DNA of 64,000 nt from Streptomyces griseus (GTDB lineage: Bacteria; Actinomycetota; Actinomycetes; Streptomycetales; Streptomycetaceae), in contig NZ_UAVD01000027.1 in assembly GCF_900460065.1 (NCBI RefSeq), forward strand, positions 62,001 to 126,000, written 5' to 3'. Each line of letters opens with the position of its first letter. The stretch's first letter is position 1. Shown one piece after another: positions 1 to 8,068 of this stretch. The position numbers and the translations under genes were made by a program. The notes under the pieces are model-generated. The model had not been told where the DNA came from. It made no database searches and worked only from the letters and a program-made list of their open reading frames with translations.

Positions 1-342
1 GGCGGGGGTCGCCGGGTTGGGCGGCACCGGGGTCGTCCAGCGGAAGGCCGAACCCGGGCGGAAGGGCCCGTGGTCCAGGCGGTCCATGCCCGTGACGTGG
101 CTCTGCCAGTCCGGCCAGCGCTCCACCTCGGTCTGGAGCTTCCAGACGGTGCTCAGCGGTGCGTCGATCACGGTCTCGGTCCGGGCCCGGACCAGGGCGC
201 GGGGGTCGACCCCCGCGCCCTGGCAGGTGAGGGACTTCGCGGGGCGCGGCGCCGCCCCGGCGGGTGCGGCGGTGGTGGCGCCGAGGACGGCGGCGGCGAT
301 CAGCGGGACGGTGAACAGGGCGGCGGTTCGGGCGCGGGCCAC
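1..342 (-). CDS. secreted SRPBCC (START-like) protein, C-terminus cut by window edge
   Basis: The visible 114 codons start at a GTG preceded by AGGAG. They encode an N-terminal signal peptide (hydrophobic stretch about residues 6-28, then AAPAGAA) followed by the start of an SRPBCC/polyketide-cyclase-like fold, seen in the family pattern TVIDAPLSTVWKLQTEVERWPDWQSHV at about residues 58-83, given here only as the short pieces VIDAPLSTVWK and ERWPDWQSHV. Such proteins bind hydrophobic ligands; the exported location is inferred from the leader. The gene is divergent from a TetR gene that probably controls it. The C-terminal half is outside the window, so the exact subfamily is unknown. Confidence 0.75.
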   Translation of the reverse strand, partial: MARARTAALFTVPLIAAAVLGATTAAPAGAAPRPAKSLTCQGAGVDPRALVRARTETVIDAPLSTVWKLQTEVERWPDWQSHVTGMDRLDHGPFRPGSAFRWTTPVPPNPATPA

Positions 343-384
343 GGTGGTCTCCTCTGTCGACAGCTGGGGATAGCCAGAGATAGC

Positions 385-459
385 TAGAAGGTGCTGTGTT
401 CGTGAGAAGTTGTAACGCACGGGGAATCCGGGGGTCAACCGTTTGCGTGATACCTTCTA
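385..459. promoter_or_regulatory. inverted repeat TAGAAGGT / ACCTTCTA in TetR-SRPBCC intergenic region
   Basis: TAGAAGGT at 385-392 is repeated in inverted orientation as ACCTTCTA at 452-459, flanking the predicted SRPBCC promoter. The two widely spaced arms could be parts of two operator sites for the divergent TetR regulator. The match is exact over 8 bases; function is inferred. Confidence 0.35.
409..438 (-). promoter_or_regulatory. predicted sigma-70-like promoter of the SRPBCC gene
   Basis: On the minus strand TTGACC (438-433) and TACAAC (414-409) are separated by 18 bases, about 65 bases before the GTG start. It lies between the two arms of the TAGAAGGT inverted repeat, so it would be covered by the divergent TetR protein if that repeat is the operator. 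Confidence 0.5.
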
Positions 460-504
460 ACGAAACTTTGCCTACATAGCGCCAAGGCCGGGGAAGGTGC
501 ACCC

Positions 505-1182
505 ATGGGGAAGTCCGACACCGCGACCCCGCGTCAGCGCTACCGCGCCCAGGTCCGCACGGAGATCAAGGAGCACGCCTGGAAGCAGATCGCCGAGGCG
601 GGAGCCTCCGCGCTCTCCCTCAACGCGATCGCCAAGCAGATGGGGGTCAGCGGCCCCGCGCTCTACCGCTACTTCGCCGGCCGCGACGAGCTGATCACCG
701 AGCTGATCCGGGACGCCTACCGCAGCCTCGCCGACGCCGTCCACGCGGTGGCCGCCACCGGCGCGGACCCCGCCGGAATCGCCCACGTCCTGCGGGAGTG
801 GGCCCGGACGGACCCCCAGCGGTACTTCCTCATCTACGGGACCCCCGTCCCCGGCTACCACGCGCCCGAGGAGATCACCGGCATCTCGCAGGAGATCATG
901 GCCGACCTGCTGACCGCCTGCGCCGCCCTCGAACCGGACGCCCCCGCCACCCCGTTCGCCGACCACCTGGCGGACCACCGCGACTGGGCCGGCGGCCACC
1001 CGGCCCCGCCCGCGGCACTCCACCGGGTCCTGACGTTCTGGACCCGGCTGCACGGCGTGCTCTCCCTGGAGCTGGCCGGTCACTTCGCCGGGATGGGCTT
1101 CGATCCCGCCCGGCTCTACGAGGCCGAGGTGGACGCTCTGCGCGCCCCCCTCGGCCGGGCCCCGGGGGGCCTCAGGAGCTGA
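505..1182 (+). CDS. TetR/AcrR family transcriptional regulator (WHG-type C-terminal domain)
   Basis: A 225-residue protein with an N-terminal TetR helix-turn-helix (about residues 22-65, including LSLNAIAKQMGVSGPALYRYF) and a C-terminal ligand domain resembling the TetR WHG family (motif RYFLIYGTPVPGY near 110). It should be a cytoplasmic dimeric repressor. The gene is divergent from the secreted SRPBCC gene across 162 bases that contain an inverted repeat, which suggests local control of that gene. Its 3' end overlaps the convergent GlxA-type regulator by 11 bases. The inducer cannot be read from the sequence. Confidence 0.85.
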   Translation: MGKSDTATPRQRYRAQVRTEIKEHAWKQIAEAGASALSLNAIAKQMGVSGPALYRYFAGRDELITELIRDAYRSLADAVHAVAATGADPAGIAHVLREWARTDPQRYFLIYGTPVPGYHAPEEITGISQEIMADLLTACAALEPDAPATPFADHLADHRDWAGGHPAPPAALHRVLTFWTRLHGVLSLELAGHFAGMGFDPARLYEAEVDALRAPLGRAPGGLRS

Positions 1183-2188
1183 GGCGGGAGACCCTCCGGG
1201 GCGCGGTGCCCGCCGAGGACCGGAACGTACGCCGATACGCCGTCGGCGGCACGCCCAACGCCGCCTGGAGGTGCTGGCGCAGCGAGGTCGCCGTGCCGAA
1301 GCCCGCGTCCCGGGCCACCTGGTCGATGGAGAGGTCCGTCGACTCCAGCAGGTGCCGGGCCCGCTCCACCCGCTGCCCCGTGAGCCACTGGCCGGGGCTG
1401 ATCCCGACCTCCTCCCGGAAGCGGCGCGTGAAGGTCCGTACGCTCATCGCCTCCTGCTCCGCCATGTCCCGCAGCAGGATCGGCCGGTCGAGGCGGGCCA
1501 GCGCCCAGGCCCGGGCGCCGGTGGTGGTCGCGAACTGCGGCTCGGGGACGGGGCGGTGGATGTACTGGGCCTGCCCGCCGTCCCGGTGCGGGGGCACGAC
1601 CGTGCGGCGCGCGATCTCGTTCGCGACGGCCGCGCCGTGGTCCCGCCGCACCAGGTGGAGGCAGAGGTCGATGCCCGCGGCGACCCCGGCGGAGGTGAGG
1701 ACGTCGCCGTCGTCGATGAACAGGACGTCCGGGTCGACCCGGACCTGCGGGAAGGTCCGCTGGAAGTGGTCGGCCGAGGACCAGTGCGTGGTGGCGGGGC
1801 GGCCGTCGAGGTAGCCGGCCGCCGCCAGGACGTAGCTGCCGGTGCAGATGGAGACCATCCGGGTGCCGGGCCGCACCAGGGCGAGCGCGGCGGCCAGCTC
1901 CTCGGTGAGGCGCCCCTCCTCGAAGACCGGGCCCAGCTCGTAGGAGGCGGGGACGACCACCGTGTCGGCGGTGGCCAGCGCCTCCGGGCCGTGCTCCACG
2001 AGGATGGAGAAGTCCGCGTCGGTCCGGACCGGGCCCGGCGGGCGGACGGAGCAGGTCACCACGTCGTACAGCCGGCCGCCCTTCCCGCCCGCGCCGGTGC
2101 CGAGGCTGCGGCCGAAGATCCGCTGCGGGATGCCCAGTTCGAAGGGGAGCAGCCCGTCGAGGGCCAGAACGACGACGCGGTGCTCCAC
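1172..2188 (-). CDS. GlxA family transcriptional regulator (DJ-1/PfpI domain + AraC HTH)
   Basis: The start is a GTG behind AGGAGG with 5-base spacing; an upstream reading-frame extension lacks a ribosome site. The 338-residue product begins VEHRVVVLALDGLLPFEL, typical of the DJ-1/PfpI-like class I glutamine amidotransferase fold (about residues 1-170), and ends with two AraC helix-turn-helix motifs (about 225-320; SIDQVARDAGFGTATSLRQHL). GlxA-type proteins are cytoplasmic activators that often control an adjacent transporter or enzyme. Here the divergent neighbour is an MFS exporter and a 16-bp GntR-type palindrome lies between the genes. Confidence 0.85.
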   Translation of the reverse strand: MEHRVVVLALDGLLPFELGIPQRIFGRSLGTGAGGKGGRLYDVVTCSVRPPGPVRTDADFSILVEHGPEALATADTVVVPASYELGPVFEEGRLTEELAAALALVRPGTRMVSICTGSYVLAAAGYLDGRPATTHWSSADHFQRTFPQVRVDPDVLFIDDGDVLTSAGVAAGIDLCLHLVRRDHGAAVANEIARRTVVPPHRDGGQAQYIHRPVPEPQFATTTGARAWALARLDRPILLRDMAEQEAMSVRTFTRRFREEVGISPGQWLTGQRVERARHLLESTDLSIDQVARDAGFGTATSLRQHLQAALGVPPTAYRRTFRSSAGTAPRRVSRLSS

Positions 2189-2222
2189 GACGACCTCCTC
2201 GAAGATCACAGGAATGAGCAGT

Positions 2223-2238
2223 AGTGGTATAGACCACA
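2223..2238. promoter_or_regulatory. DasR-like dre palindrome (AGTGGTATAGACCACA)
   Basis: This 16-mer matches the Streptomyces DasR responsive element ACTGGTCTAGACCACT at the core TGGTnTAGACCA and differs at three positions. It lies 35 bases before the GlxA-type start and 24 bases before the MFS ATG, so it could repress either promoter. A related HutC-subfamily GntR protein could use the same sequence. The match is visible; the regulator is inferred. Confidence 0.5.
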
Positions 2239-2261
2239 AGCTGGTACAGGTTAGCGACGTG

Positions 2262-3677
2262 ATGGAGAAGCCGACAGAGCGCGCGTCCATTCCCGACGCC
2301 GCGCGCGACACCCGAACGACCCCGACCCCGACTCCGAGCCCGCTCACGACCCCGGACCCGAACCCGCTCGCGGACCCGAACGCGCTCGCGACGCTGCCCC
2401 CGCTCGATCCCGGCGGGCCGGGCGGCTCCGCCGGGACGGGCCTGGGCGCCGGGTCCTCCTTCGGTTCCGCCCCGGGCCCCGCGCGGCTCTGGAACCGCAA
2501 CTTCCGCTACTTCTTCGTGGCCCGTACGGTCGCGCTGTTCGGCGACGGCATGATCCCGGTGGCCCTGACCGCGGGGCTGCTGGGCGCCGGGCGGCCCGCC
2601 TCGTCGGTCGGCTTCGCGCTCGCCGCCTGGATGGGGCCGCTGGCGGTGTTCGTCCTGTTCGGCGGGGTGCTCGCGGACCGGTTCACCCCGCGCCGCATGA
2701 TGATCATCGCCGATGTGCTGCGGCTGCTCGGCGCCTCCGTGCTGGCCGTGGCCTTCACGACGGGCAACCCGCCGCTGTGGGCGGTGTACGCCCTCAGCTC
2801 GGTGGCCGGCGTCGGCGCGGCACTCTTCCAGCCCGGGGTCGCCTCGACCGTGCCGCGCGTCTCCACCGACGTCCAGCGCGCCAACGCCGTCCTGCGGGTC
2901 GCCGAGGCGCTGATGACCATGGCCGGACCCGCCTTCGCCGGGGTGCTCGTCGGCCTCGCCAGCGCCGGGGCCGTCTACGCGGCGAACGCGGCGACCTTCG
3001 CGGTCTCCGGGGCCTGCCTCTTCCTGATGCGGCTGGCCCCGGCCCCGCACGACGACGCGGAGCGCGGCACCTTCACCGCGGAACTGGTCGACGGGTGGCG
3101 GGAGTTCCGGGCCAGGTCCTGGCTGTGGGGCGTGATCGCGGTCTGGACGGTGTACGGCTTCGCCGTCCTCGGCCCGATGCTCCCGCTGACCGCCGTCCTG
3201 GTCACCGAGGCGCACGGCTCGGGGGCCTACGGCATGCTGATGGCCGTGAACGGGGCGGGCAGCGTCGTCGGCGGACTCCTCGCCCTGCGGCTGCGCCCGT
3301 CGCATCCGCTGGCGGCGGGGGCGGTGGCGCTGCCGCTGGTGGCGGTGAGCCTGCTGGTGCTGGCGCTCGGCATGCCGGTCCCGGTGCTGGCGGCGGGGCA
3401 GTTGCTGGCGGGCGGCTCGGCCGCGTTCTGGCTGGTGATGTGGTCCACCACGGTCCAGACGCACGTCCCGCCGGAGGCCCTGAACCGGCTGCACGCCTAC
3501 GATGTGGCCGGCTCGCTCCTGATGGTCGCGGCGGGCCGCGCCCTGGCGGGCCCGGTGGCCGAGGCGGTCGGGGCGCCGGAACTCCTGGTGGCGGCGGCCG
3601 TGATCAACCTGGGGGTGGTGGCGGTGCTGCTGGTGGCCCGGCCGATCCGGGAGCTGAAGCGGATCGGCCCCGGATGA
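2262..3677 (+). CDS. MFS transporter (EntS/MFS_3-like)
   Basis: From the ATG at 2262 (a GTG lies directly before it) the product is 471 residues. The first ~75 residues are a low-complexity Thr/Pro/Asp/Gly-rich cytoplasmic tail. After WNRNFRYFFVARTVALFGDG come about 12 hydrophobic segments with the MFS loop VLADRFTPRRMM. This subgroup includes siderophore and drug exporters, but the substrate is not evident. The gene is divergent from the GlxA-type regulator and overlaps the next gene by 4 bases (ATGA). Confidence 0.8.
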   Translation: MEKPTERASIPDAARDTRTTPTPTPSPLTTPDPNPLADPNALATLPPLDPGGPGGSAGTGLGAGSSFGSAPGPARLWNRNFRYFFVARTVALFGDGMIPVALTAGLLGAGRPASSVGFALAAWMGPLAVFVLFGGVLADRFTPRRMMIIADVLRLLGASVLAVAFTTGNPPLWAVYALSSVAGVGAALFQPGVASTVPRVSTDVQRANAVLRVAEALMTMAGPAFAGVLVGLASAGAVYAANAATFAVSGACLFLMRLAPAPHDDAERGTFTAELVDGWREFRARSWLWGVIAVWTVYGFAVLGPMLPLTAVLVTEAHGSGAYGMLMAVNGAGSVVGGLLALRLRPSHPLAAGAVALPLVAVSLLVLALGMPVPVLAAGQLLAGGSAAFWLVMWSTTVQTHVPPEALNRLHAYDVAGSLLMVAAGRALAGPVAEAVGAPELLVAAAVINLGVVAVLLVARPIRELKRIGPG

Positions 3678-4183
3678 GGGGCCCGGCCAGGCCCTGTCGT
3701 CAGACTGCCGCCTGCCCCGCGGGGCGCGCGGACGGTTCCACGGCCCGCCGCCCACGCCCGGCCGGCCCACCCGAGGCCCGGCCGCCCTCGGCCCGCGTCT
3801 CCGCGGTCCGCCCCGCCGCGGCCCGTGCGGTCGCGGCGGGGGCGGCCGTCGTCACCGTCGCCGCGGGCCTCGCCGTGCGCGCCGGAGCGGACGGCGCGTT
3901 CGCCAAGTACGCGGGGAGCGCGCTCTACACGGTGCTGCTCGGTGCTCTCGTCGCCTTCTGCGCCCCCCGCGCGCGGCCGGCCGCGGTGGCGTCCACGGCG
4001 CTCGGCCTGAGCTGGGCGGTGGAGTTCGCACAGCTCACCGGCGTACCGGCCCAGTGGTCGGCGCACAGCACGGCGGCCCGGCTGGTGCTCGGTACGACCT
4101 TCAACGCACCGGACCTGCTCGGGTACGGGGTGGGCGCGGCCTGCGTGTGGGCGCTGCTCCGCGCGGGCCGACGGCACCGCTGA
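3674..4183 (+). CDS. DUF2809 family membrane protein
   Basis: The ATG overlaps the MFS stop codon, giving translational coupling. The 169-residue protein has a basic Pro/Arg-rich N-terminus (about 1-45) and three or four hydrophobic helices. The C-terminal pattern SWAVEFAQLTGVPAQW, then LVLGTTFNAPDLLGYGVG, is characteristic of DUF2809 (small VanZ-like integral membrane proteins). Function is unknown. The tight coupling suggests expression with the MFS exporter. Confidence 0.7.
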   Translation: MRGPARPCRQTAACPAGRADGSTARRPRPAGPPEARPPSARVSAVRPAAARAVAAGAAVVTVAAGLAVRAGADGAFAKYAGSALYTVLLGALVAFCAPRARPAAVASTALGLSWAVEFAQLTGVPAQWSAHSTAARLVLGTTFNAPDLLGYGVGAACVWALLRAGRRHR

Positions 4184-4337
4184 CCGGGGGCGGACAGCCC
4201 CGGGGCGCGGGCCGCGGAGCCCGGCCAAAGGCGGCGGCGGGCGCGGGCGGTCCGGATCGCGGGACGGGCCCCCGGCGTGGCCCGATCCCTGCGAAGCATG
4301 TCCTTCGGGCCGCTCGTCCGCGCCCGCCCGGCCTCGG

Positions 4338-5708
4338 ATGCTGGCTGACGTGACCTACCTGACCAAGACCGCCGGCCCCGGGGCCGGCGCCCCCGGGAGA
4401 CCCGGCCGCCGGTTCCCCTTCTCCGTCCACCGGGCGTGGATCGTCGCCGCCGTCACCTTCGTGACGATCATCGGCGGTGCGGCGTTCAACTCCCTGCCCG
4501 GGCTGCTCATCGACCCGCTCCACAGCGAGTTCGGCTGGTCCCGGGGCGAGATCGGGCTCGCGGTCTCCATCGACATGGCGCTGTACGGGCTGACCGCGCC
4601 GTTCGCCGCCGCGCTCATGGACCGCTTCGGCATCCGCCGGGTCGTGGCGATCGCGCTCACCATGGTGGCGGCCGGGGCGCTCGCCAGCGTCTGGATGACC
4701 GCCTCCTGGCAGCTGATGATCTACTGGGGACTCCTCGTCGGCCTCGGCACCGGGTCGATGGCGATGGCCTTCGCCGCGACCGTCACCCAGCGCTGGTTCG
4801 TGGCCCGCCGGGGCCTGGTCACCGGCATCCTCACGGCGGCGGGCGCCTCGGGGCAGCTCGTCTTCCTTCCGCTCTGCGCCTGGATCGTCGACGAACACGG
4901 CTGGCGGCCCGCCTCGGTCACCGTCGCCCTGGCGGCCCTCGTCGTCGTCCCCTTCGTCTGGCTCCTGATGCGCGACCACCCGGCCGACGTGGGGCTCGCC
5001 CCGTACGGCGGGGACTTCGTGCCCAGGCCCGGGCCCGGCCGGGGCGCCGCGCGCCGGACGGTGCGCGTGCTGTTCGACGCGGCCCGCACCGGCCCGTTCT
5101 GGCTGCTCGCGGGCGCCTTCGCGATCTGCGGGGCCTCCACCAACGGCCTGATCCGCACCCACTTCGTCCCGTTCGCCCACGACAACCACATGCCCATCAC
5201 GGTGGCGGCCTCGCTGCTCGCGGTGATCGGGGTCTTCGACGTCATCGGCACGGTCTTCTCCGGCTGGCTCACCGACCGCTACGACGCCCGCAGACTGCTC
5301 GCCGTCTACTACGCGCTGCGCGGCATCTCCCTGCTGTTCCTGCCGATGCTGATCGGCCCCGAGGTCCAGCCGCCGATGATCTTCTTCATCGTGTTCTACG
5401 GGCTGGACTGGGTCGCCACGGTCCCGCCGACGCTGGCGCTCTGCCGCGAGCAGTACGGCGAGGACAGCGCGATCGTCTTCGGCTGGGTGCTGGCCTCGCA
5501 CCAGGTGGGCGCGGCGGTGGTGGCGTTCCTCGGCGGGGTCGCGCGGGACGTGTTCGGCAGCTACGACGTGGTCTGGTACGCGGCGGGGGCGCTGTGCGCG
5601 ATGGCGGCGCTGATGTCGCTGGTGATCCGGCGCCGCCGCGCCCCGGTGGACGCGGGCGGGGGCCGGGACCGGGCGGAACCCGTGGACGCGGGCGGGCTCA
5701 GCGGCTGA
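4338..5708 (+). CDS. MFS transporter (OFA/monocarboxylate type)
   Basis: The 456-residue protein has about 12 membrane segments beginning at RAWIVAAVTFVTIIGG (about residue 32) and the MFS signature AALMDRFGIRRVVA. The N-half pattern GWSRGEIGLAVSI and the large central cytoplasmic loop resemble oxalate/formate or monocarboxylate carriers. Neither the ATG at 4338 nor the in-frame GTG at 4350 has a clear ribosome site, so the start is uncertain. It overlaps the convergent flavin reductase gene by 11 bases. Confidence 0.8.
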   Translation: MLADVTYLTKTAGPGAGAPGRPGRRFPFSVHRAWIVAAVTFVTIIGGAAFNSLPGLLIDPLHSEFGWSRGEIGLAVSIDMALYGLTAPFAAALMDRFGIRRVVAIALTMVAAGALASVWMTASWQLMIYWGLLVGLGTGSMAMAFAATVTQRWFVARRGLVTGILTAAGASGQLVFLPLCAWIVDEHGWRPASVTVALAALVVVPFVWLLMRDHPADVGLAPYGGDFVPRPGPGRGAARRTVRVLFDAARTGPFWLLAGAFAICGASTNGLIRTHFVPFAHDNHMPITVAASLLAVIGVFDVIGTVFSGWLTDRYDARRLLAVYYALRGISLLFLPMLIGPEVQPPMIFFIVFYGLDWVATVPPTLALCREQYGEDSAIVFGWVLASHQVGAAVVAFLGGVARDVFGSYDVVWYAAGALCAMAALMSLVIRRRRAPVDAGGGRDRAEPVDAGGLSG

Positions 5709-6309
5709 ACCGGCGAAACGCCCCCTGGTGGAACAGCAGCGGCTCCCCCTCCTCCGCCGCTCCCAGCGCCTCCACCCGGCCGACCACGATGAGGTGGTCG
5801 CCCCCGGTGTGGACGGCGTGGACGCGGCAGTCGATCCAGGCGGGCACGGCGTCCAGCAGCGGGGACCCGGTCGCCGGTGCGTCCGTGTGGGCGACGCCCG
5901 CGAACTTGTCGGCGCCGCTCACCGCGAAGGCCCGGCACAGCGGGCCCTGTTCCGCCCCGAGGACGTTCACGCAGAACGCCCCGGCGCGGGCGATGCGCGG
6001 CCAGGTCGTCGACGTACGGGCGACCATGAAGGACACCAGGGGCGGGTCCAGCGAGAGCGAGGCGAAGGACTGGCAGGCGAATCCCGTCGGCCCGTCCGCG
6101 TCGCGGGCGGTGACCACGGTGACCCCGCTGGCGAAGTGCCCCAGCACGCGCCGGAACTCGGCCGGGGCGACGGGCAGCCGCTCGTCGTCCCGGACTGCTC
6201 TCAGGTCCGGCCGGGGCAGCGCCTCGGGCGGCGCGCCGACCGGTGTCCCCGGTGCGGCTGTCGTGGCGGCGCCGACGGACCTGAGGTACCGGACGGCGGT
6301 GGCGGCCAT
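5698..6309 (-). CDS. flavin reductase family protein (FMN-binding, HpaC/HsaB-like)
   Basis: The 203-residue product (start chosen at MAATAVRYL; ATGs at 6324 and 6336 are alternatives, none with a strong ribosome site) contains the flavin-reductase split barrel from RRVLGHFASGVTVVTA to the C-terminus, with GFACQSFASLSLDPPLVSF as the FMN/flavin motif. Such enzymes use NAD(P)H to supply reduced flavin to a partner monooxygenase. No partner is adjacent. A perfect CTGACG-N3-CGTCAG palindrome lies just upstream, placing the gene in the window-wide regulon. Confidence 0.8.
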   Translation of the reverse strand: MAATAVRYLRSVGAATTAAPGTPVGAPPEALPRPDLRAVRDDERLPVAPAEFRRVLGHFASGVTVVTARDADGPTGFACQSFASLSLDPPLVSFMVARTSTTWPRIARAGAFCVNVLGAEQGPLCRAFAVSGADKFAGVAHTDAPATGSPLLDAVPAWIDCRVHAVHTGGDHLIVVGRVEALGAAEEGEPLLFHQGAFRRFSR

Positions 6310-6341
6310 GCCTGCGTGTCCCATCACGCCGTCCATTAGAG

Positions 6342-6356
6342 CTGACGGTTCGTCAG
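6342..6356. promoter_or_regulatory. regulon operator 1: CTGACG-GTT-CGTCAG
   Basis: A perfect 6+6 inverted repeat with a 3-base centre upstream of the flavin reductase. The surrounding 19 bases (6340-6358) are identical to operator 8 ahead of the amidohydrolase at 41 kb. The architecture fits a TetR-family dimer site. Confidence 0.75.
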
Positions 6357-6470
6357 ATGTGAACCCGTGCGCACGTTCGGACCGGGCGGGGGTGGCCCGG
6401 GCGGGGCGGGGGCGCGGGGCCGGGTCGGCGGGCCCGGGACCGGTGCGGCCGGGATCGGCGGGGCCGGGGC

Positions 6471-7058
6471 TCAGGCTTCGGAGCGCCGGGCGTAGTGGCG
6501 CCGGGCCTTCGCGCGGTTGCCGCAGCCCGCCATGGAGCACCAGCGGCGCGTCCCGTTCTTGGAGACGTCGTAGAAGTGCAGGACGCAGGCGGGGTTCGCG
6601 CAGGGGCGGATGCGGTCGGGCCGGTCCGCGAGCAGCCGCAGCCAGCTCTCCGCCGCGTGCCAGGCGGGGGCCCAGGACGGGTCGTCCACCTCCACCGTCG
6701 ACGCCGGCGCCCCGTCGGGCCCCAGCGTGCGGCGGACGCGCCCGTGGGAGAGGACCTCGTTCAGCGGGTCGGCGTCGGCGGGGGCGGCCGGCCCCTCACC
6801 GGCGGTCGACGCGGCCAGGGCGTCGAGCGCCGTCCGGGCGAGGAGCAGCCGGTCCAGGGTGGCGCGGTCGGCGGCCGGGACGGGGTCGGGGCCGAGCTGT
6901 TCGCGCACCGGGGGGCTGCTCAGCCAGACGCCCAGGCCGGCCACGGAATCCAGCAGGTCGTGCGGGACGCCCCCGTCGGTCCAGCGGGTGTTGAGCAGAT
7001 CGAGGGCGAGCGGCTCGCCGGTCAGCGGCCGGGGGTCCGTGCCGGGGGACTGCGACAC
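6471..7058 (-). CDS. CGNR zinc-finger / ABATE domain protein
   Basis: The GTG start follows GAAGGAG. The 195-residue protein has an N-terminal ABATE (stress-induced) domain (LALDLLNTRWTDGG at about 17) and a C-terminal CGNR zinc finger with CANPACVLHFYDVSKNG and RRWCSMAGCGNRAKARRHY (about 150-190), giving four zinc-ligand cysteines. Proteins of this type are presumed DNA-binding regulators. The upstream region holds nested inverted repeats (AACCGG 7109-7114 / CCGGTT 7129-7134, and GGCCAA / TTGGCC) that may be its operator. Confidence 0.8.
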   Translation of the reverse strand: MSQSPGTDPRPLTGEPLALDLLNTRWTDGGVPHDLLDSVAGLGVWLSSPPVREQLGPDPVPAADRATLDRLLLARTALDALAASTAGEGPAAPADADPLNEVLSHGRVRRTLGPDGAPASTVEVDDPSWAPAWHAAESWLRLLADRPDRIRPCANPACVLHFYDVSKNGTRRWCSMAGCGNRAKARRHYARRSEA

Positions 7059-7240
7059 GGCTGGGCTCCTTCGGTCGCGCGGGCGGGCGGGGCGGACCCG
7101 TCCAGTGTAACCGGCCAAGCGAAGATCACCGGTTGGCCGCGACCGGCCCTCCCCCCCCGGGGCGCGGCCGTCCGGGGCCCGCCCTCGCCGCGCCGGCCCG
7201 CCGGTGGCCGGCGGGCCGGTCCGCCCGGCAGGGGCGTCCC

Positions 7241-8068
7241 TCAGTGACCCCGGTACTCCGGTGGCCGGCGCTCGACGAAGGACGCCACGCCCTCGTTGGC
7301 GTCGCGCGTGGTCATGTTGATCTCCTGGGCCGCGGCCTCCGCCGCGAACGCCGCGGCCCGGTCGTCGTCCAGCGAGGCGTTCACCAGCTGCTTGGTCAGG
7401 GCGAGGGCCCGGGTGGGGCCCGCCGCCAGCCGGGCCGCCCACTCCTCGGCCAGGGCCGCCAGCTCCCCGCCCGGAACGGTGCGGTTGACCAGGCCCAGCC
7501 GCTCGGCGTCCGCCGCGCCGAGCGCGTCCCCGAAGAACATCAGCTCCTTGGCGCGCTGCGGGCCCACCAGCCGGGGCAGCAGATACGCGCCGCCGCCGTC
7601 CGGGACGAGCCCCCGGCGCACGAAGACCTCGACGAACTTCGCGGTGTCGGCCGCCAGGACCAGATCGCACGCGAACGCCAGATGCGCGCCGATCCCGGCC
7701 GCCGTCCCGTTGACGGCGGCGATCACCGGCTTCTCGCAGTCCAGCACGGCGGCGATCAGCCGCTGCGCCCCGAGCCGGATCGTCCGGGCGACGTCCCCGG
7801 GGACCCGCTCCCGGTCCGGGGCGCGGGCGGAGCGCAGGTCGGCGCCGGCGCAGAAGCCGCGGCCGGTGGCGGTGAGCACCACGGCCCGCACGGCGGGGTC
7901 GGCGGAGGCCTCGGCCAACAGGGCGATGATCCGCTCCCGCCCGTCCGGGGTGACGGCGTTCATGACCTCGGGGCGGTTGAGGGTGATCCAGGAGACGCCG
8001 CCGTCCAGGGAGTGCAGGACCGCCGCGTCCCCGGGGGCGGCCTCCGCCGCCTCCCCGCTCACCGGCAC
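7241..8068 (-). CDS. enoyl-CoA hydratase/isomerase family protein
   Basis: A 275-residue crotonase-fold protein with the CoA/oxyanion motifs GRGFCAGADL (about 68-77) and NGTAAGIGAHLAFACDL (about 119-135). The active-site region VRRGLVPDGGGAYLLPRL has the usual acid missing or shifted (Asp in place of Glu), so hydratase or isomerase chemistry is not certain. Its GTG start overlaps the stop of the upstream acyl-CoA synthetase by 10 bases, so the two form an operon driven from the double operator at 10.35 kb. Confidence 0.85.
   Translation of the reverse strand: MPVSGEAAEAAPGDAAVLHSLDGGVSWITLNRPEVMNAVTPDGRERIIALLAEASADPAVRAVVLTATGRGFCAGADLRSARAPDRERVPGDVARTIRLGAQRLIAAVLDCEKPVIAAVNGTAAGIGAHLAFACDLVLAADTAKFVEVFVRRGLVPDGGGAYLLPRLVGPQRAKELMFFGDALGAADAERLGLVNRTVPGGELAALAEEWAARLAAGPTRALALTKQLVNASLDDDRAAAFAAEAAAQEINMTTRDANEGVASFVERRPPEYRGH

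Noticed and set aside
505..1182. This TetR as the regulator of the CTGACG-N3-CGTCAG sites
   Set aside because: Its own promoter region contains a different repeat (TAGAAGGT) and no copy of the regulon palindrome, unlike the TetR at 27.6 kb.
1116..3770. Long minus-strand open frame of 884 codons across the GlxA and MFS genes
   Set aside because: It is a GC-bias shadow: composition is Arg/Gly/Pro-rich with no family motif, while the overlapping frames carry clear regulator and MFS signatures.
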